From contig NZ_CP053084.1 of the NCBI RefSeq assembly GCF_013004065.1, positions 310,001 through 374,000 on the forward strand: DNA of 64,000 nucleotides, written 5' to 3'. Source of the stretch: Limnobacter sp. SAORIC-580 (lineage in GTDB: Bacteria > Pseudomonadota > Gammaproteobacteria > Burkholderiales > Burkholderiaceae_B). Positions 33,024 to 44,271 of this stretch are shown one piece after another (position 1 is the stretch's first letter; each line of letters starts with the position of its first letter). The notes under the pieces were generated by a model that saw only the letters and a list, made by a program, of their open reading frames with translations, ran no database searches and was not told where the DNA came from. A program made the translations under genes and the position numbers.

Positions 33024-34954
33024 GGCAGAGACTCTCCGCTGATTGTTCGATCGGCAGCCTGTTCAGCAGCCTGAGGTAGCGGCAATACAATCGAGGGGTC
33101 GTTCTCCGCTTCAATTTGCCAGTAAGTGTCGAGCACTTTCTTAATGGCGGGTGCGGCAGACTGGCTGCCAAACCCCCCGTTCTCAACAATTGCAGCCAAG
33201 GCAATTCGAGGTTGTTCCATGGGTGAAAACGCGATAAACCAGCCGTGGTCTCGAAGGCGTTCGGCCGAGGCAGCACGGTCTTTGTAGGTTTCGCCCTGCT
33301 TTAGTCCAAACACCTGTGCAGTTCCTGTTTTACCCGCCACTTCATAGCTTACGTCCCTGAAAACGCCGCGGGCCGTGCCTTCAAGCACCGCGCCTCGCAT
33401 GCCCAGTTTGACTGAATCAACATGCCGTTGTTGCAAGTTTAGCTGTTTAAAAGCTTCCAGTGGTTTTTCAGTCACCTGGCCGCTGACCGGGTTCTGGAAG
33501 GCCCGAACCAGCCGGGGTGTTGCGTTCATGCCGCCGCTGGCCAGCACCGCTGTGGCGTGGGCCAATTGCAGCGGGGTGTAGTTGTTGTAGCCTTGCCCAA
33601 TCGCCACTGAAATGGTCTCGCCCGAATACCAACGCTGCGCTTCGGCCTTCTTGAAAGCGCCTGCTTTCCATTCCCGAGAGGGCAGCACACCCGTGCGTTC
33701 GCCGTCCAGGTCGATGCCTGTGCGCGATCCAAAGCCAAAACGGCCCATGAACTCCGAAATAATGTCGATGCCCATCTCGCTGCCCAGCATGTAGTAGTAG
33801 GTGTTGCACGACTCGGCAATCGACTTGTACATGTCCACCATGCCGTGTCCGCCAATTTTGTCGTCCATGAACCGGCGTGAACCAAAATCAAAATAGCCAG
33901 GGTCACGCAGCGTGCTCGATGCGGTGCGAAAGCCTCGCTCCAGCGCGGCCAGTGCCATAAAGGGTTTGAAGGTAGAGCCTGGCGGATAGGTGCCCGCCAA
34001 AGGGCGGTTCAGCAATGGCCGGTCAATACTTTCGTTCAGCAATTTCCAGTTTTCGGAATCAATGCCTTCCACGAACAGGTTGGGGTCAAAACTGGGTGCG
34101 CTCACCATGGCGAGAATGTCACCGTTGCGCGGGTCAATTGCCACCAGGGCGCCACGTTTGCCCTCCAGGGCTTTCTCGGCCGCTTCTTGCAGGCGAATAT
34201 CGATGGACAACATCAGGTTTTCACCCGGCACCGCAGGTGAGCGTGACAGCACGCGCACGGCCCGCCCGCCTGCCGAGGTTTCTACCTCTTCAAAGCCCGT
34301 TCGCCCATGCAGCTCGGTTTCATAGCGCTTCTCAAGGCCGTCTTTGCCAATGTAGGCAGTACCCCGGTAGTTGTTGGTTTGGTCCAGTTCTTCGATCCGT
34401 TCCTGATCCCGTGCAGAAATACGACCGATGTAGCCCAGCAAGTGCGCTGCATGGGGACCGTATGGGTACTGACGGAAAAGGCGAGCGCGAATTTCCACGC
34501 CTGGAAAGCGGAAGCTTTGTACCGCAAAACGGGCCACTTCTTCATCGGTGAGGCGTGTGCGAATCGGGATGGACTCAAACCGTTTGGATTCAGCGCGCAG
34601 TTTTTTGAACCGTCTGCGGTCCAGAGCTGAAATTTCGACAATCTTGCCCAGCTCGTCGATCATCTCGTTCAGATTGTCGATTTTCGAAGGCGTGATTTCC
34701 AGCGTGTAGGCCGAGTAATTGTTGGCCAGTACCACCCCGTTGCGGTCCAGAATCAGACCCCGGTTCGGCACCAGCGGCACAATCGTGATTCGGTTGTCTT
34801 CCGCTTTGGATTGGTACTTGTCATAGCTGATCACTTGCAACCATAGCAAGCGTGCCACCAACACCAGAAACAACAGCACCACAAAGAGCCCGGCCAGAAA
34901 CAACCGAAACCGGAACTGTTTGATGGCTTGTTCTGGGTGGTTAAACTCGGTCAT
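33020..34954 (-). CDS. mrdA: Penicillin-binding protein 2 (MrdA), D,D-transpeptidase
   Basis: A 644-residue class B PBP. It has one N-terminal transmembrane helix (about 17-40), a pedestal domain, and a transpeptidase domain with SxxK at Ser327-Lys330 (STFK), SxN at 382-384 (SCN) and a KTG in GKTGTAQ near 545. It crosslinks peptidoglycan in lateral wall synthesis with RodA. Its start overlaps the mreD stop and its end overlaps the rodA ATG, which places both in the mre operon. Confidence 0.95.
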   Translation of the reverse strand: MTEFNHPEQAIKQFRFRLFLAGLFVVLLFLVLVARLLWLQVISYDKYQSKAEDNRITIVPLVPNRGLILDRNGVVLANNYSAYTLEITPSKIDNLNEMIDELGKIVEISALDRRRFKKLRAESKRFESIPIRTRLTDEEVARFAVQSFRFPGVEIRARLFRQYPYGPHAAHLLGYIGRISARDQERIEELDQTNNYRGTAYIGKDGLEKRYETELHGRTGFEEVETSAGGRAVRVLSRSPAVPGENLMLSIDIRLQEAAEKALEGKRGALVAIDPRNGDILAMVSAPSFDPNLFVEGIDSENWKLLNESIDRPLLNRPLAGTYPPGSTFKPFMALAALERGFRTASSTLRDPGYFDFGSRRFMDDKIGGHGMVDMYKSIAESCNTYYYMLGSEMGIDIISEFMGRFGFGSRTGIDLDGERTGVLPSREWKAGAFKKAEAQRWYSGETISVAIGQGYNNYTPLQLAHATAVLASGGMNATPRLVRAFQNPVSGQVTEKPLEAFKQLNLQQRHVDSVKLGMRGAVLEGTARGVFRDVSYEVAGKTGTAQVFGLKQGETYKDRAASAERLRDHGWFIAFSPMEQPRIALAAIVENGGFGSQSAAPAIKKVLDTYWQIEAENDPSIVLPLPQAAEQAADRTISGESLP

Positions 34955-35475
34955 ATCGGGCGGTCGTTGTCACGGTTTTCTGGCAGTTTTTGTGGGGCCA
35001 GCAGCAAGAACTGTGTCAGCGGCCACAAGGCGGCTGTCAGTACGCTCTCCGCGAATATCCAGGCGCCCGGGAAGGTGCCGCCGAACATCACCCGAATAAT
35101 GACTGTGATGGCTTGGGCCGCCAGCAGCAAGGGAAAAATGTGGGCCGCTTGCATCATCGGGGAAAACCACATCACCCTGCGGTGAATGGTGATCGCGAAG
35201 TAAGACAGCAGGGTGTAGGCCAGTGCGTGTTCCCCGAACACGCTGGCCGAATGTACGTCGACTGCCGCGCCGAAGCACCAGGCCACGCCAATTCCGATTC
35301 GTCGCGGTTGCCGAATGTTCCAGAACACCAATACCAAAGCCAATAAATCGGGCGTAACCCAATTTCGGTCGACTGGAATGAATTTGAACAGCAAGGCAGC
35401 CATCAGCGAAAATGCAATGAACCAAGGGTTTACCGGGCGCAAAATTTCGGAGTTGCCGAATGGATTAATTCCCAT
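34951..35475 (-). CDS. mreD: Rod shape-determining protein MreD
   Basis: A 174-residue inner-membrane protein with about five transmembrane helices and the MreD features RPVNPWFI near the N-terminus and DVHSASVFGEHALAY mid-protein. It links MreC and the SEDS/PBP pair in the elongasome. The ATG at 35475 has GGAGG about eight bases upstream and overlaps the end of mreC by 11 bases. A longer frame reaching 35646 contains a proline-rich, non-conserved stretch and is rejected. Confidence 0.92.
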   Translation of the reverse strand: MGINPFGNSEILRPVNPWFIAFSLMAALLFKFIPVDRNWVTPDLLALVLVFWNIRQPRRIGIGVAWCFGAAVDVHSASVFGEHALAYTLLSYFAITIHRRVMWFSPMMQAAHIFPLLLAAQAITVIIRVMFGGTFPGAWIFAESVLTAALWPLTQFLLLAPQKLPENRDNDRPI

Positions 35476-36454
35476 TGCCAGCCTCCGTTGTGTTTGTCGA
35501 GGTGGGGGCGGTGGCTGGTACTGGGTTGTTGGTGGGCGGGCTGGCCGATTCTGTGTTCGGTGCATTATTCCCCGGCATGGGTGCACTGGCGGCTGGCTGC
35601 GCATCGTTTGCAATTTTTTCGCGGAAGGTGTCGAGCACCAGCACAAACCGGTGTCGCTCTACGCCAGCAATGGGTTCACAGAAAATACTGGCAAAGGCAT
35701 AGCGCGAATTTCGTTCGACCCGAATGACTCTCGCCACAGGAATTCCTCTGGGGTATACGCCGTCAAGCCCCGATGTCACCAGCAGGTCATTGTTTTCAAT
35801 GTCAGCGTTGGCCGCCATGAAGCGAAGTTCAATCAGCCCACCGTCCAGCCCGCCATAGGCAACGCTGCGAATGCCATTCCTCAGGTTTTCAACGGGAATA
35901 ATCTGTTCTTTGTCGGTGATCAGGCTAACCTCGGCCCGACTCGGGAAGGCGCGGGTGACCTGGCCCAGCAAGCCCAATTCGTCGATCACCGGCATGCCTT
36001 CTTTGACACCCTGAATCAAACCCTTGCCGATGATTATTTTGCGCGAGAACGGGTCGCGTGCATCGCTGACAATTTCGCTGAGAATGGAGCGCTTTACTTT
36101 CAGTGTGTTGCCCACGTTCATCAATTTGCGCAGCTTTTCATTTTCCTGGCGCAGGGTTTCAAGTTCGTGCAGGCGTTGTTTGTCTTGAAGTTGCTCGAGA
36201 ATCAAGGTTTTATTCTCGGATTGGAGTGTGTCCAGCGATGTGGCGTAGTCCACACCAGCCTGACTCCATTCGATGGGCAGGCTGGCAATTTTTTGCAAGG
36301 GGTAAAGCACCGTGCCCACTGCTTTGCGCACCACTTCCATGGCGGCAAAGCGTGAATCGAGAAACAACAAACCCACCGAAAGCGCGACAAAAAAGGCCAG
36401 CCGCACGCGTGCGGATGGACCTTGTTTGAACAACGGTGGTGGTGTGTACTCCAT
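35465..36454 (-). CDS. mreC: Rod shape-determining protein MreC
   Basis: A 329-residue protein with a short cytoplasmic N-terminus, one transmembrane helix (about 20-37), a coiled coil (about 70-112) and paired beta-domains (about 115-270), ending in a Pro/Ala/Asn-rich tail rich in low-complexity residues. MreC activates PBP2-RodA in the periplasm. It follows mreB by 63 bases, with no terminator between. Confidence 0.94.
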   Translation of the reverse strand: MEYTPPPLFKQGPSARVRLAFFVALSVGLLFLDSRFAAMEVVRKAVGTVLYPLQKIASLPIEWSQAGVDYATSLDTLQSENKTLILEQLQDKQRLHELETLRQENEKLRKLMNVGNTLKVKRSILSEIVSDARDPFSRKIIIGKGLIQGVKEGMPVIDELGLLGQVTRAFPSRAEVSLITDKEQIIPVENLRNGIRSVAYGGLDGGLIELRFMAANADIENNDLLVTSGLDGVYPRGIPVARVIRVERNSRYAFASIFCEPIAGVERHRFVLVLDTFREKIANDAQPAASAPMPGNNAPNTESASPPTNNPVPATAPTSTNTTEAGNGN

Positions 36455-36517
36455 AGGCTTTTAGCCGGTTCAATGCTGGCTATGTAACAAGCCGGAGTTC
36501 GAACCGTTTTAAGTTAC

Positions 36518-37570
<1,053 letters not shown>

Positions 37571-37662
37571 CTAACCTGTGTTGTGTAGTTGGAGAGCTGC
37601 CAAGCCCGCGAAGCTCAAAGTTGTCTAGAAGTTGTCCGGTTCGCCACTATTTATGGGACTTC

Positions 37663-37701
37663 ACTTGTCAAGTGGCATAACTACCGATGATAACCTATAA
37701 A
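37663..37701. promoter_or_regulatory. Divergent mreB / gatC promoter region
   Basis: The odd-centred palindrome ACTTGTCAAGT (37663-37673) supplies a consensus TTGACA on the minus strand (37671-37666, towards mreB) and TTGTCA on the plus strand (37665-37670, towards gatC). On the plus strand GATAAC follows after 18 bases and a better TATAAA lies at 37696-37701. On the minus strand no good -10 is clear. The 233-base gap holds no gene that I can see. Confidence 0.35.
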
Positions 37702-37794
37702 ATAAGCAGACTTTGATCAACACAGACTTTCACCAAGCGGCTTTTGCATCATTTAGAAGCGATGCTCAGGCCTGCTGGTCGGCGGAGAAAATTT

Positions 37795-38094
37795 ATGTCC
37801 CTTGATTCCGGACAAATTGCAAAAATTGCGGCCTTGTCGCGCTTGAAAGTGGCGCCCGAGCAGGCTCAGGTCCTTGAGCAACAATTGAACAACATCATGC
37901 AACTGGCCGATCGCTTGAGCAGTGAAAACACCGAAGGCGTTGAGCCGTTGGCGCATCCTCTGTCGCTGATTCAACCCATCGCGCTGCGCTTGCGCGAAGA
38001 CGCCGTGACTGAGGTCGACAATCGCACCGCCAATATGGCCAACGCACCGGCCGCCGAGAAAGGCCTGTTTTTGGTGCCCAAGGTCATTGAATGA
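37795..38094 (+). CDS. gatC: Asp-tRNA(Asn)/Glu-tRNA(Gln) amidotransferase subunit C
   Basis: A 99-residue GatC. The family pattern is clear: IAKIAALSRLKV near the N-terminus, then NNIMQLADRL, and VEPLAHPLS. GatC wraps around and stabilises the GatA-GatB complex that converts misacylated Glu-tRNA(Gln) and/or Asp-tRNA(Asn). GGAG lies eight bases before the ATG at 37795; an upstream ATG at 37744 is not conserved. First gene of gatCAB. Confidence 0.93.
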   Translation: MSLDSGQIAKIAALSRLKVAPEQAQVLEQQLNNIMQLADRLSSENTEGVEPLAHPLSLIQPIALRLREDAVTEVDNRTANMANAPAAEKGLFLVPKVIE

Positions 38095-38158
38095 TCGTTT
38101 ATCAAGAATTCAGTCCTCCTAATTTAAGAAAATCCGATATTGGAATGTGGTTTTAAGC

Positions 38159-39643
38159 ATGTCATCCAGAATTCAAAGTATTTCCCAGCTGCGCGCCTTG
38201 CTGGACGAGAAAAAAACCAGTGCCGTTGAGTTGGCGCAAGATGCTTTGCGCCAAGCTGGTGAGCAGTCCAGGTTGAACGCATTCGTGGACATTCGCGATG
38301 ACCTCACCCTGCAACAAGCCAAGGCCGCTGACGCACGCATGGGCGCGGGTGAAACCGGTGCCTTGTTGGGTATTCCCACTGCACACAAAGATATTTTCGT
38401 GACCCAGGGCTGGACCAGCACAGCGGGCTCCAAAATGCTGGCTGGCTACCAAAGCCCTTTTGACGCCGAAGTGGTATCGCGTTTGAACGCTGCGGGCGCA
38501 GTGAGCATTGGCAAATTGAATTGCGATGAATTTGCAATGGGTTCATCGAATGAAAAAAGTGCCTATGGCCCTTGCCTGAACCCTTGGGACACCTTGGCCG
38601 TGCCGGGTGGTTCGTCTGGCGGTTCAGCTGTGGCAGTGGCCGCGGGTGTAGTGCCGTTTTCAACCGGTACCGACACAGGTGGTTCCATCCGCCAGCCCGC
38701 TTCACTGTGTGGCATTACCGGTATCAAGCCCACTTACGGCAGTTGCAGCCGCTACGGCATGATCGCTTACGCCAGCAGCCTGGATCAAGCTGGTCCCATG
38801 GCACATAGCGCACGTGATTGTGCTTTGGTGCTCAACACCATGGTGGGCTTTGATGCGAAAGACAGCACCAGTGTTCAACGGCCCACTCCGGATGAAGATT
38901 TCACCGCCAGCTTTGGAAAGCCCCTTCGCACTGGTAATGCTGCAAAGCCACTGGCTGGTGTGCGCGTGGGTTTGCCCTGCGAATTTTTTGGTGAGGGTTT
39001 GGCTGCCGATGTGCGTGCACCGATCGACGCTGCATTAAAACAGCTGGAAGCCATGGGCGCCGCGCTGGTGAACATCAGCTTGCCGCGCACGGAATTGTCC
39101 ATTCCCGCGTATTACGTGATTGCGCCTGCTGAAGCCAGCTCTAACCTGTCGCGTTTTGATGGTGTGCGTTACGGCCACCGCGCAGCCGAGTACAGCGATT
39201 TGAAGTCCATGTACGAGAATTCGCGCAGCGAGGGCTTCGGCCTTGAAGTACAGCGCCGAATTATGGTGGGTGCGTATGTGTTGTCGCATGGTTATTACGA
39301 TGCGTATTATCTGCAAGCCCAGAAAATTCGCCGCCTCATTGCGCAAGATTTTCAAGCTGCTTTCCAGCAGTGTGATTTCATTGCCGGTCCGGTTAGCCCC
39401 ACGGTTGCATGGAATTTGGGCGAGAAGTCGGCTGACCCGGTGCAAATGTACCTGGCCGACATTTACACGCTCAGCACAAGTTTGGCCGGCTTGCCCGGCA
39501 TGAGCGTGCCCGTGGGGTTTGGCGACAAAAATCGCCCTGTCGGCATGCAATTGATTGGCAATTATTTCAAGGAAGGGGAATTGCTGGCGCTGGCTGACCA
39601 TTATCAAGCTGCCACCGATTGGCACCTTCGTACACCGTCTTAA
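38159..39643 (+). CDS. gatA: Glutamyl-tRNA(Gln) amidotransferase subunit A
   Basis: A 494-residue amidase-signature protein with the Ser-cis-Ser-Lys triad Lys77, Ser152 and Ser176 (in [14 protein letters not shown] and TGGSIRQPA). It releases ammonia from glutamine and channels it to GatB. The ATG at 38159 is preferred over a GTG at 38147, since MSSRIQSI begins the conserved region; the ribosome binding site is weak. Confidence 0.96.
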   Translation: MSSRIQSISQLRALLDEKKTSAVELAQDALRQAGEQSRLNAFVDIRDDLTLQQAKAADARMGAGETGALLGIPTAHKDIFVTQGWTSTAGSKMLAGYQSPFDAEVVSRLNAAGAVSIGKLNCDEFAMGSSNEKSAYGPCLNPWDTLAVPGGSSGGSAVAVAAGVVPFSTGTDTGGSIRQPASLCGITGIKPTYGSCSRYGMIAYASSLDQAGPMAHSARDCALVLNTMVGFDAKDSTSVQRPTPDEDFTASFGKPLRTGNAAKPLAGVRVGLPCEFFGEGLAADVRAPIDAALKQLEAMGAALVNISLPRTELSIPAYYVIAPAEASSNLSRFDGVRYGHRAAEYSDLKSMYENSRSEGFGLEVQRRIMVGAYVLSHGYYDAYYLQAQKIRRLIAQDFQAAFQQCDFIAGPVSPTVAWNLGEKSADPVQMYLADIYTLSTSLAGLPGMSVPVGFGDKNRPVGMQLIGNYFKEGELLALADHYQAATDWHLRTPS

Positions 39644-39657
39644 AAAGGGATCGCACC

Positions 39658-41097
39658 ATGCAATGGGAAATTGTGGTGGGTCTTGAAACCCACACCCAGT
39701 TAACAACCGAGTCAAAAATTTTCTCCGGTGCTAGCACTGCTTTTGGTGCTGAGCCCAACGCGCAAGCCTGTGCTGTGGATTTGGCACTGCCTGGTGTGCT
39801 GCCCGTGATGAACAAAGCGGCAGTTCAACGCGCCATTCAATTTGGCCTGGCAGTGGGCGCCAAAGTGGCCGAGCAGTCGGTGTTCGCCCGCAAAAACTAT
39901 TTCTACCCGGATCTGCCCAAGGGTTATCAAATCAGTCAGTTTGAAATTCCGGTGGTGCAGGGCGGTACGGTCAGCTTTTTGCTGGGCGATCAAATGAAAA
40001 CAGTACGCTTGGTTCGCGCGCATCTGGAAGAAGACGCGGGCAAAAGCCTGCATGAAGACTTCGCAGGCCAGTCGGGCATCGACTTGAACCGTGCAGGTAC
40101 GCCCTTGCTTGAAATTGTGACCGAACCCGACATGCGTTCGGCCGAGGAGGCAGTGGCCTACGCCAAAACCCTGCACACACTGGTTACGTGGCTTGGTATT
40201 TGCGATGGCAATATGCAGGAAGGCAGTTTCCGCTGCGACGCCAACGTATCGGTTCGCCCCAAAGGCGAAACCAAGCTGGGCACACGCTGCGAAATCAAAA
40301 ACCTGAACAGCTTCAAGTTTTTGCAAGCCGCCATTCTTTATGAAGCACAGCGCCAAATCGAGATCATCGAAGATGGCGGCACAATCAAACAGGAAACGCG
40401 ACTTTACGACCCCGATCGCAACGAAACCCGCTCCATGCGCAGCAAGGAAGATTCGGAAGACTATCGTTACTTCCCCGATCCCGACCTGCCACCGCTGATG
40501 ATTTCTGCGCAGTGGGTTGAGCAAGTGCGTGCCGAAATGCCCGAATTGCCTGGTCAAAAGCAGGCGCGTTACACCGCTGAGCTGGGTTTGAGTGAATACG
40601 ATGCGGTGACGCTCACAGCCAGCCGCGCCATGACCGATTACTTCGAGGCGGCGCTGGCCGCGGCGGGCGCAGACAAAGCCAAGCCTTTGGCCAACTGGTT
40701 GTTGGGCGAGTTCTCTGCAAGCCTTAATCGTGACGACAAAACCCCAGCGGAATCGCCAATTGCTCCCGCCCTGATGGCGGCTTTGGTGAAACGTGTGGTA
40801 GATGGCACTTTGAACAACAAAACCGGTAAAGTGGTGTTTGCTGCTTTGTGGGACGGCAAGTACAGCGATGTTGATGCTTGTATCAAGGGCGAGGGTTTGG
40901 AGCAAATCTCCGACTCGGGTGCTGTTGAAAAAATGATCGACGACGTACTGGCAGCGCACCCTGGGCCAGTGGCCGAGTACAAAGCCGGTAAAGAGGCGTC
41001 ATTTAACTTTCTGGTGGGGCAGATCATGCGTGCAGCGCGTGGAAAGGCCAACCCGGCGCAGGTGAATGAGATTTTGAAAGCCAAGTTGAGTGCGTGA
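39658..41097 (+). CDS. gatB: Aspartyl/glutamyl-tRNA amidotransferase subunit B
   Basis: A 479-residue GatB with the catalytic kinase-like cradle, [14 protein letters not shown] at the start, [15 protein letters not shown] and QETRLYD, then the C-terminal helical YqeY-like tail (about 330-479) that binds tRNA. It phosphorylates and amidates the misacylated aminoacyl-tRNA. AAAGGGA precedes the ATG at 39658, 14 bases after gatA. Together with gatC and gatA it makes a complete complex. Confidence 0.96.
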   Translation: MQWEIVVGLETHTQLTTESKIFSGASTAFGAEPNAQACAVDLALPGVLPVMNKAAVQRAIQFGLAVGAKVAEQSVFARKNYFYPDLPKGYQISQFEIPVVQGGTVSFLLGDQMKTVRLVRAHLEEDAGKSLHEDFAGQSGIDLNRAGTPLLEIVTEPDMRSAEEAVAYAKTLHTLVTWLGICDGNMQEGSFRCDANVSVRPKGETKLGTRCEIKNLNSFKFLQAAILYEAQRQIEIIEDGGTIKQETRLYDPDRNETRSMRSKEDSEDYRYFPDPDLPPLMISAQWVEQVRAEMPELPGQKQARYTAELGLSEYDAVTLTASRAMTDYFEAALAAAGADKAKPLANWLLGEFSASLNRDDKTPAESPIAPALMAALVKRVVDGTLNNKTGKVVFAALWDGKYSDVDACIKGEGLEQISDSGAVEKMIDDVLAAHPGPVAEYKAGKEASFNFLVGQIMRAARGKANPAQVNEILKAKLSA

Positions 41098-41163
41098 TTC
41101 CTTCGCCAACCCGACGGGGTTGCCCGATTTCGCACTGAAAACCGCCTGATCAGCGCGCCATCC

Positions 41164-41946
41164 TCAAAGCGGATAGTCGTAATCCGCAATCAAGGGCGCG
41201 TGGTCTGAAAACTTCTGGCCCTTGTACACACTGACCTCCTGAATTTTGTCTCGCAATGCCGGGCTGACCATTTGGTAATCAATTCGCCACCCCACATTCT
41301 TGGCATAAGCCTGCCCGCGGTTGCTCCACCAGGTGTAGCAACCGTCCGTTTCTTCCGGGTACAGCACACGGTAGGCGTCCACCCAACCACGTTGTTCAAT
41401 CACATTGCCAATCCAGGCACGTTCCTCGGGTGTGAAGCCGCTGTTCTTTAAATTGCCTTTCCAGTTTTTCAGGTCAATTTCTTTGTGGGCGATGTTCCAG
41501 TCGCCGCACAATACAACAGGCTTCTTTTTGCTTTCAAAATCATCAAAAATTTGCCCAAAATGATCTAAAAACCGGAATTTTGCTTCTTGTCGTTCTTCGG
41601 AGCTGCTGCCGGATGGAAAGTAGATCGACGACACAATCATATTCTCGAATTCAGCCGTCACCATGCGTCCTTCTGCGTCGAATTCCGCATTATTCAGCCC
41701 GTAAATTACATTAAGTGGTTCTACTTTGCAGTAAAGGCCAACACCGCTGTAGCCTTTTTTTTCTGCGGCCTGAAAGTAGCCTTTGTACATGCCGGGTTGT
41801 AAGTGCTCAGGGCCAAGGTCCGCCAGGTGGGCCTTGATCTCTTGCACGCACACCACATCGGCCTGGCTTTGGTTCATCCAGTCGAAAAACCCTTTTGTGT
41901 GGGCAGAACGAATTCCATTCAGATTTGCTGAGATAATGCGGGTCAT
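41164..41946 (-). CDS. xthA: Exodeoxyribonuclease III
   Basis: A 260-residue exonuclease III/AP endonuclease. Motifs are ISANLNGIRSA, CVQEIKA (metal-binding Glu), GDWNIAHKEID, WWSNRGQAY and the C-terminal DHAPLI histidine. It incises abasic sites and degrades one strand of duplex DNA. It is divergent from pyrE with a 30-base gap. Confidence 0.95.
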   Translation of the reverse strand: MTRIISANLNGIRSAHTKGFFDWMNQSQADVVCVQEIKAHLADLGPEHLQPGMYKGYFQAAEKKGYSGVGLYCKVEPLNVIYGLNNAEFDAEGRMVTAEFENMIVSSIYFPSGSSSEERQEAKFRFLDHFGQIFDDFESKKKPVVLCGDWNIAHKEIDLKNWKGNLKNSGFTPEERAWIGNVIEQRGWVDAYRVLYPEETDGCYTWWSNRGQAYAKNVGWRIDYQMVSPALRDKIQEVSVYKGQKFSDHAPLIADYDYPL

Positions 41947-41976
41947 TGTGTGCAGTCAGTTTTTTAGGGATTGATC

Positions 41977-42675
41977 GTGGTCGATTCAAATCAAAATTTG
42001 CAGGTTCTTTCCGATCAGTTTTTGCAGTTTGCGGTCGAAAAGCAAGTGTTGCGCTTTGGCGAATTCAAAACCAAGGCGGGCAGAATGTCGCCGTATTTTT
42101 TCAATGCGGGTCTGTTCAACACAGGCTCGTCGTTGCAAAAGCTCAGTGAATTTTACGCACAAACCTTGCTTGAGCAAACCGCAGAGCGTGGAATTCAGTT
42201 TGACATGCTGTTTGGCCCTGCTTACAAAGGCATCCCTTTGGTGGCCGGAGCCACCATGGAAATGGCCCGCCGCGGGCGTGATGTACCTTACGCATTTAAC
42301 CGTAAGGAAGCCAAAGATCACGGTGAGGGCGGTTCTTTGGTGGGTGCGCCACTGGAAGGTCGGGTTGTGATTGTTGACGATGTTATTTCAGCAGGAACAT
42401 CGGTGCGTGAATCTGTTGAAATCATTCGCGCCAATGGGGCTGAACCTGCTGCGGTATTGATCGCACTGGATCGCATGGAAAAAGGCATGCGAGACGGGCA
42501 GGACACCCAGCATTCAGCCGTTCAGGAAGTAGAGCAGTTGTACGGAATCCCGGTTCTGGCCATTGCCAACCTGCAAGACTTGTTGCGTTACCTGCTTACC
42601 CGCCAAGCTGCCAATGTTCGCCTTGCGGGCTGGTACGAGAAGGTGAAGGAATACCGTAGCCGTTACGGCGTGTAA
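41977..42675 (+). CDS. pyrE: Orotate phosphoribosyltransferase
   Basis: A 232-residue enzyme with the PRPP-binding motif VVIVDDVISAGTSVRES and the upstream FGPAYKGIPL loop. It converts orotate and PRPP to orotidine monophosphate in pyrimidine synthesis. The start is uncertain between TTG at 41971 and GTG at 41977; AGGGA is six bases from the GTG, which I prefer. A strong terminator follows the stop. Confidence 0.95.
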   Translation: MVDSNQNLQVLSDQFLQFAVEKQVLRFGEFKTKAGRMSPYFFNAGLFNTGSSLQKLSEFYAQTLLEQTAERGIQFDMLFGPAYKGIPLVAGATMEMARRGRDVPYAFNRKEAKDHGEGGSLVGAPLEGRVVIVDDVISAGTSVRESVEIIRANGAEPAAVLIALDRMEKGMRDGQDTQHSAVQEVEQLYGIPVLAIANLQDLLRYLLTRQAANVRLAGWYEKVKEYRSRYGV

Positions 42676-42688
42676 GGTCACCCAGAAA

Positions 42689-42727
42689 AAAGCCGCACCA
42701 CTTCGTAAAGCTGGTGCGGCTTTTTTT
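42689..42727. terminator. Bidirectional intrinsic terminator between pyrE and ybeD
   Basis: AAAGCCGCACCA (42689-42700) pairs with TGGTGCGGCTTT (42712-42723) around an 11-base loop, with an A-run before and a T-run after. It can end both the plus-strand pyrE and the minus-strand ybeD transcripts. Confidence 0.92.
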
Positions 42728-42742
42728 ATGAAACAAACCCGT

Positions 42743-43027
42743 TTACAACACAACCGATACCAATTCATGCCCTGAAAGGGCCCGGTAAATGTTGTCCAGC
42801 TCGTCCTGGTTATTCACATACACGGTGCAGGTTAGGCTCAAGTAGTTGCCCTTGCTGCTGGGCCGCATGTCAACGGCAGCTACATCAAATCCAGGGCTCA
42901 TGCTGAGCAATAAATCGCAAATGACCTGAGAGAACTCCGGCACGTTCTTTCCCATCACTTTGATGGGAAAATGTGTCGGAAACTCAATTAGGCTTTTTTT
43001 GCCTTCACTGGGTGTTGGTGTGTTCAT
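42743..43027 (-). CDS. ybeD: YbeD/DUF493 family protein
   Basis: A 94-residue DUF493 protein (UPF0250), ferredoxin-like fold, with FPIKVMGKN and SLTCTVYVNNQDELDNIYRALS patterns. Its function is unknown; in E. coli it lies between dacA and lipB, and here it also follows a dacA/C-type gene by three bases. That conserved pairing supports the assignment. Confidence 0.88.
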   Translation of the reverse strand: MNTPTPSEGKKSLIEFPTHFPIKVMGKNVPEFSQVICDLLLSMSPGFDVAAVDMRPSSKGNYLSLTCTVYVNNQDELDNIYRALSGHELVSVVL

Positions 43028-43030
43028 TGT

Positions 43031-44224
43031 TTACTCTTCAAACCACAGTTTGGCGGAGTCCACCATACGGCCGAACAGGCCAGCCTCTTCAACCGTAGAC
43101 AAGGCCAGCAGCGGCACTGTACCGATGGTTTCACCGTTCAGTGTTAGTTTCAGTTTACCCAGTTCGGTTCCGGCCGGAATCGGAGCAATCAATGTGCCTT
43201 TTTTCTCGACTGTGGCTTTCAGTTGTTTGGCCATGCCGCGTGGCACGTTGATCAGCAAATCTTTGTTCACGCCAAGTTTCACTTCCTTGGCTTGTCCTTT
43301 GTACACTTCACTGGTGCTGATGGCTTGCTTGGCGGAGTACAACTTCACGGTTTCAAACATCTGATAACCGTAGTTCATCAGCTTCAGGCTTTCCTGCGTG
43401 CGGGCCTGGTCGGAGGTGGTGCCCAGCACCACGGAAAGCAGGCGGCGATCAACGCCGTTGGGCAATGTGCGATTGGCTGAACTGACCAGGCAATAACCGG
43501 CCGACTCGGTGTGCCCGGTTTTCATGCCGTCCACGGAGGGGTCAATCCACAGCAGGCGGTTGCGGTTGGGTTGGCGAATGCCGTTGTAGGTGTATTCCTT
43601 GGTGGAATACATTTTTTTGTAGTATTCCGGAAAGTCGGTGATGATGCGTTTGGCCAAAATGCCCAAATCGCGGGCGGTGGTGTAGTGCTGTGGGTCGGGC
43701 AGGCCAGTGGAGTTCTTGAAGTTCGTGTCCGTCAGGCCCAGCCGTTTGGCTTGCTGATTCATCAGCGTTGCAAAGTTGTTTTCGTCGCCAGCCAGCAGTT
43801 CTGCGATTGCGCGGCTTGCATCATTGCCCGATTGCACAATCACACCGTACAGCAGCTCTTCAACAGTCACAGGCTTGTTCGGTTCGATAAACATGCGCGA
43901 ACCTTCGGCTTTCCAGGCGTAGGGCGAAACGGGTACTTGCTGATCCATCCGAATTTGCTTGCTGTCGAGTGCAGCAAAGGCCATGTAGGCTGTCATCAGT
44001 TTGGTCAGTGATGCGGGGTCGAGGCGTTCACGGCTGTTGAATTCCGCCAGGGTTTGACCGGTGGTCAAGTCGAGCAGCATGTAGCCTTTTGCACCGATTT
44101 CGGGTGGAGGTGGCATCACACTGGATTGGGCCGCGGCTTGCGTGGCAACTCCGATACCAAGCCCCAGAACCAACGAGAGTTGACCCACATGGCGTTTGAA
44201 TCGGGAAATTCCTGAATTAAACAA
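43031..44224 (-). CDS. D-alanyl-D-alanine carboxypeptidase (PBP5/6 type)
   Basis: A 397-residue class C low-molecular-weight PBP. A signal peptide ends near TQAAAQ. The active-site motifs are SLTK (Ser72, Lys75), SGN (132-134) and KTG (235-237). A C-terminal beta domain and an amphipathic helix (KLWFEE end) anchor it to the periplasmic side of the inner membrane. It trims the terminal D-Ala from muropeptides. It corresponds to DacA/DacC; I do not separate these. It is co-directional with ybeD. Confidence 0.92.
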   Translation of the reverse strand: MFNSGISRFKRHVGQLSLVLGLGIGVATQAAAQSSVMPPPPEIGAKGYMLLDLTTGQTLAEFNSRERLDPASLTKLMTAYMAFAALDSKQIRMDQQVPVSPYAWKAEGSRMFIEPNKPVTVEELLYGVIVQSGNDASRAIAELLAGDENNFATLMNQQAKRLGLTDTNFKNSTGLPDPQHYTTARDLGILAKRIITDFPEYYKKMYSTKEYTYNGIRQPNRNRLLWIDPSVDGMKTGHTESAGYCLVSSANRTLPNGVDRRLLSVVLGTTSDQARTQESLKLMNYGYQMFETVKLYSAKQAISTSEVYKGQAKEVKLGVNKDLLINVPRGMAKQLKATVEKKGTLIAPIPAGTELGKLKLTLNGETIGTVPLLALSTVEEAGLFGRMVDSAKLWFEE

Positions 44225-44271
44225 GTAAAAAGCTCCTGTACTAGAAATGGGGAAGAAAAGTGGCTTGGCGT

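Noticed and set aside
39712..40959. A 415-residue minus-strand open frame opposite gatB
   Set aside because: gatB is conserved over its full length on the plus strand; the antisense frame is a by-product of codon bias.
41107..41122. Short hairpin after gatB as a terminator
   Set aside because: Six-base stem (CAACCC/GGGTTG) with no T-run after it; too weak to call.
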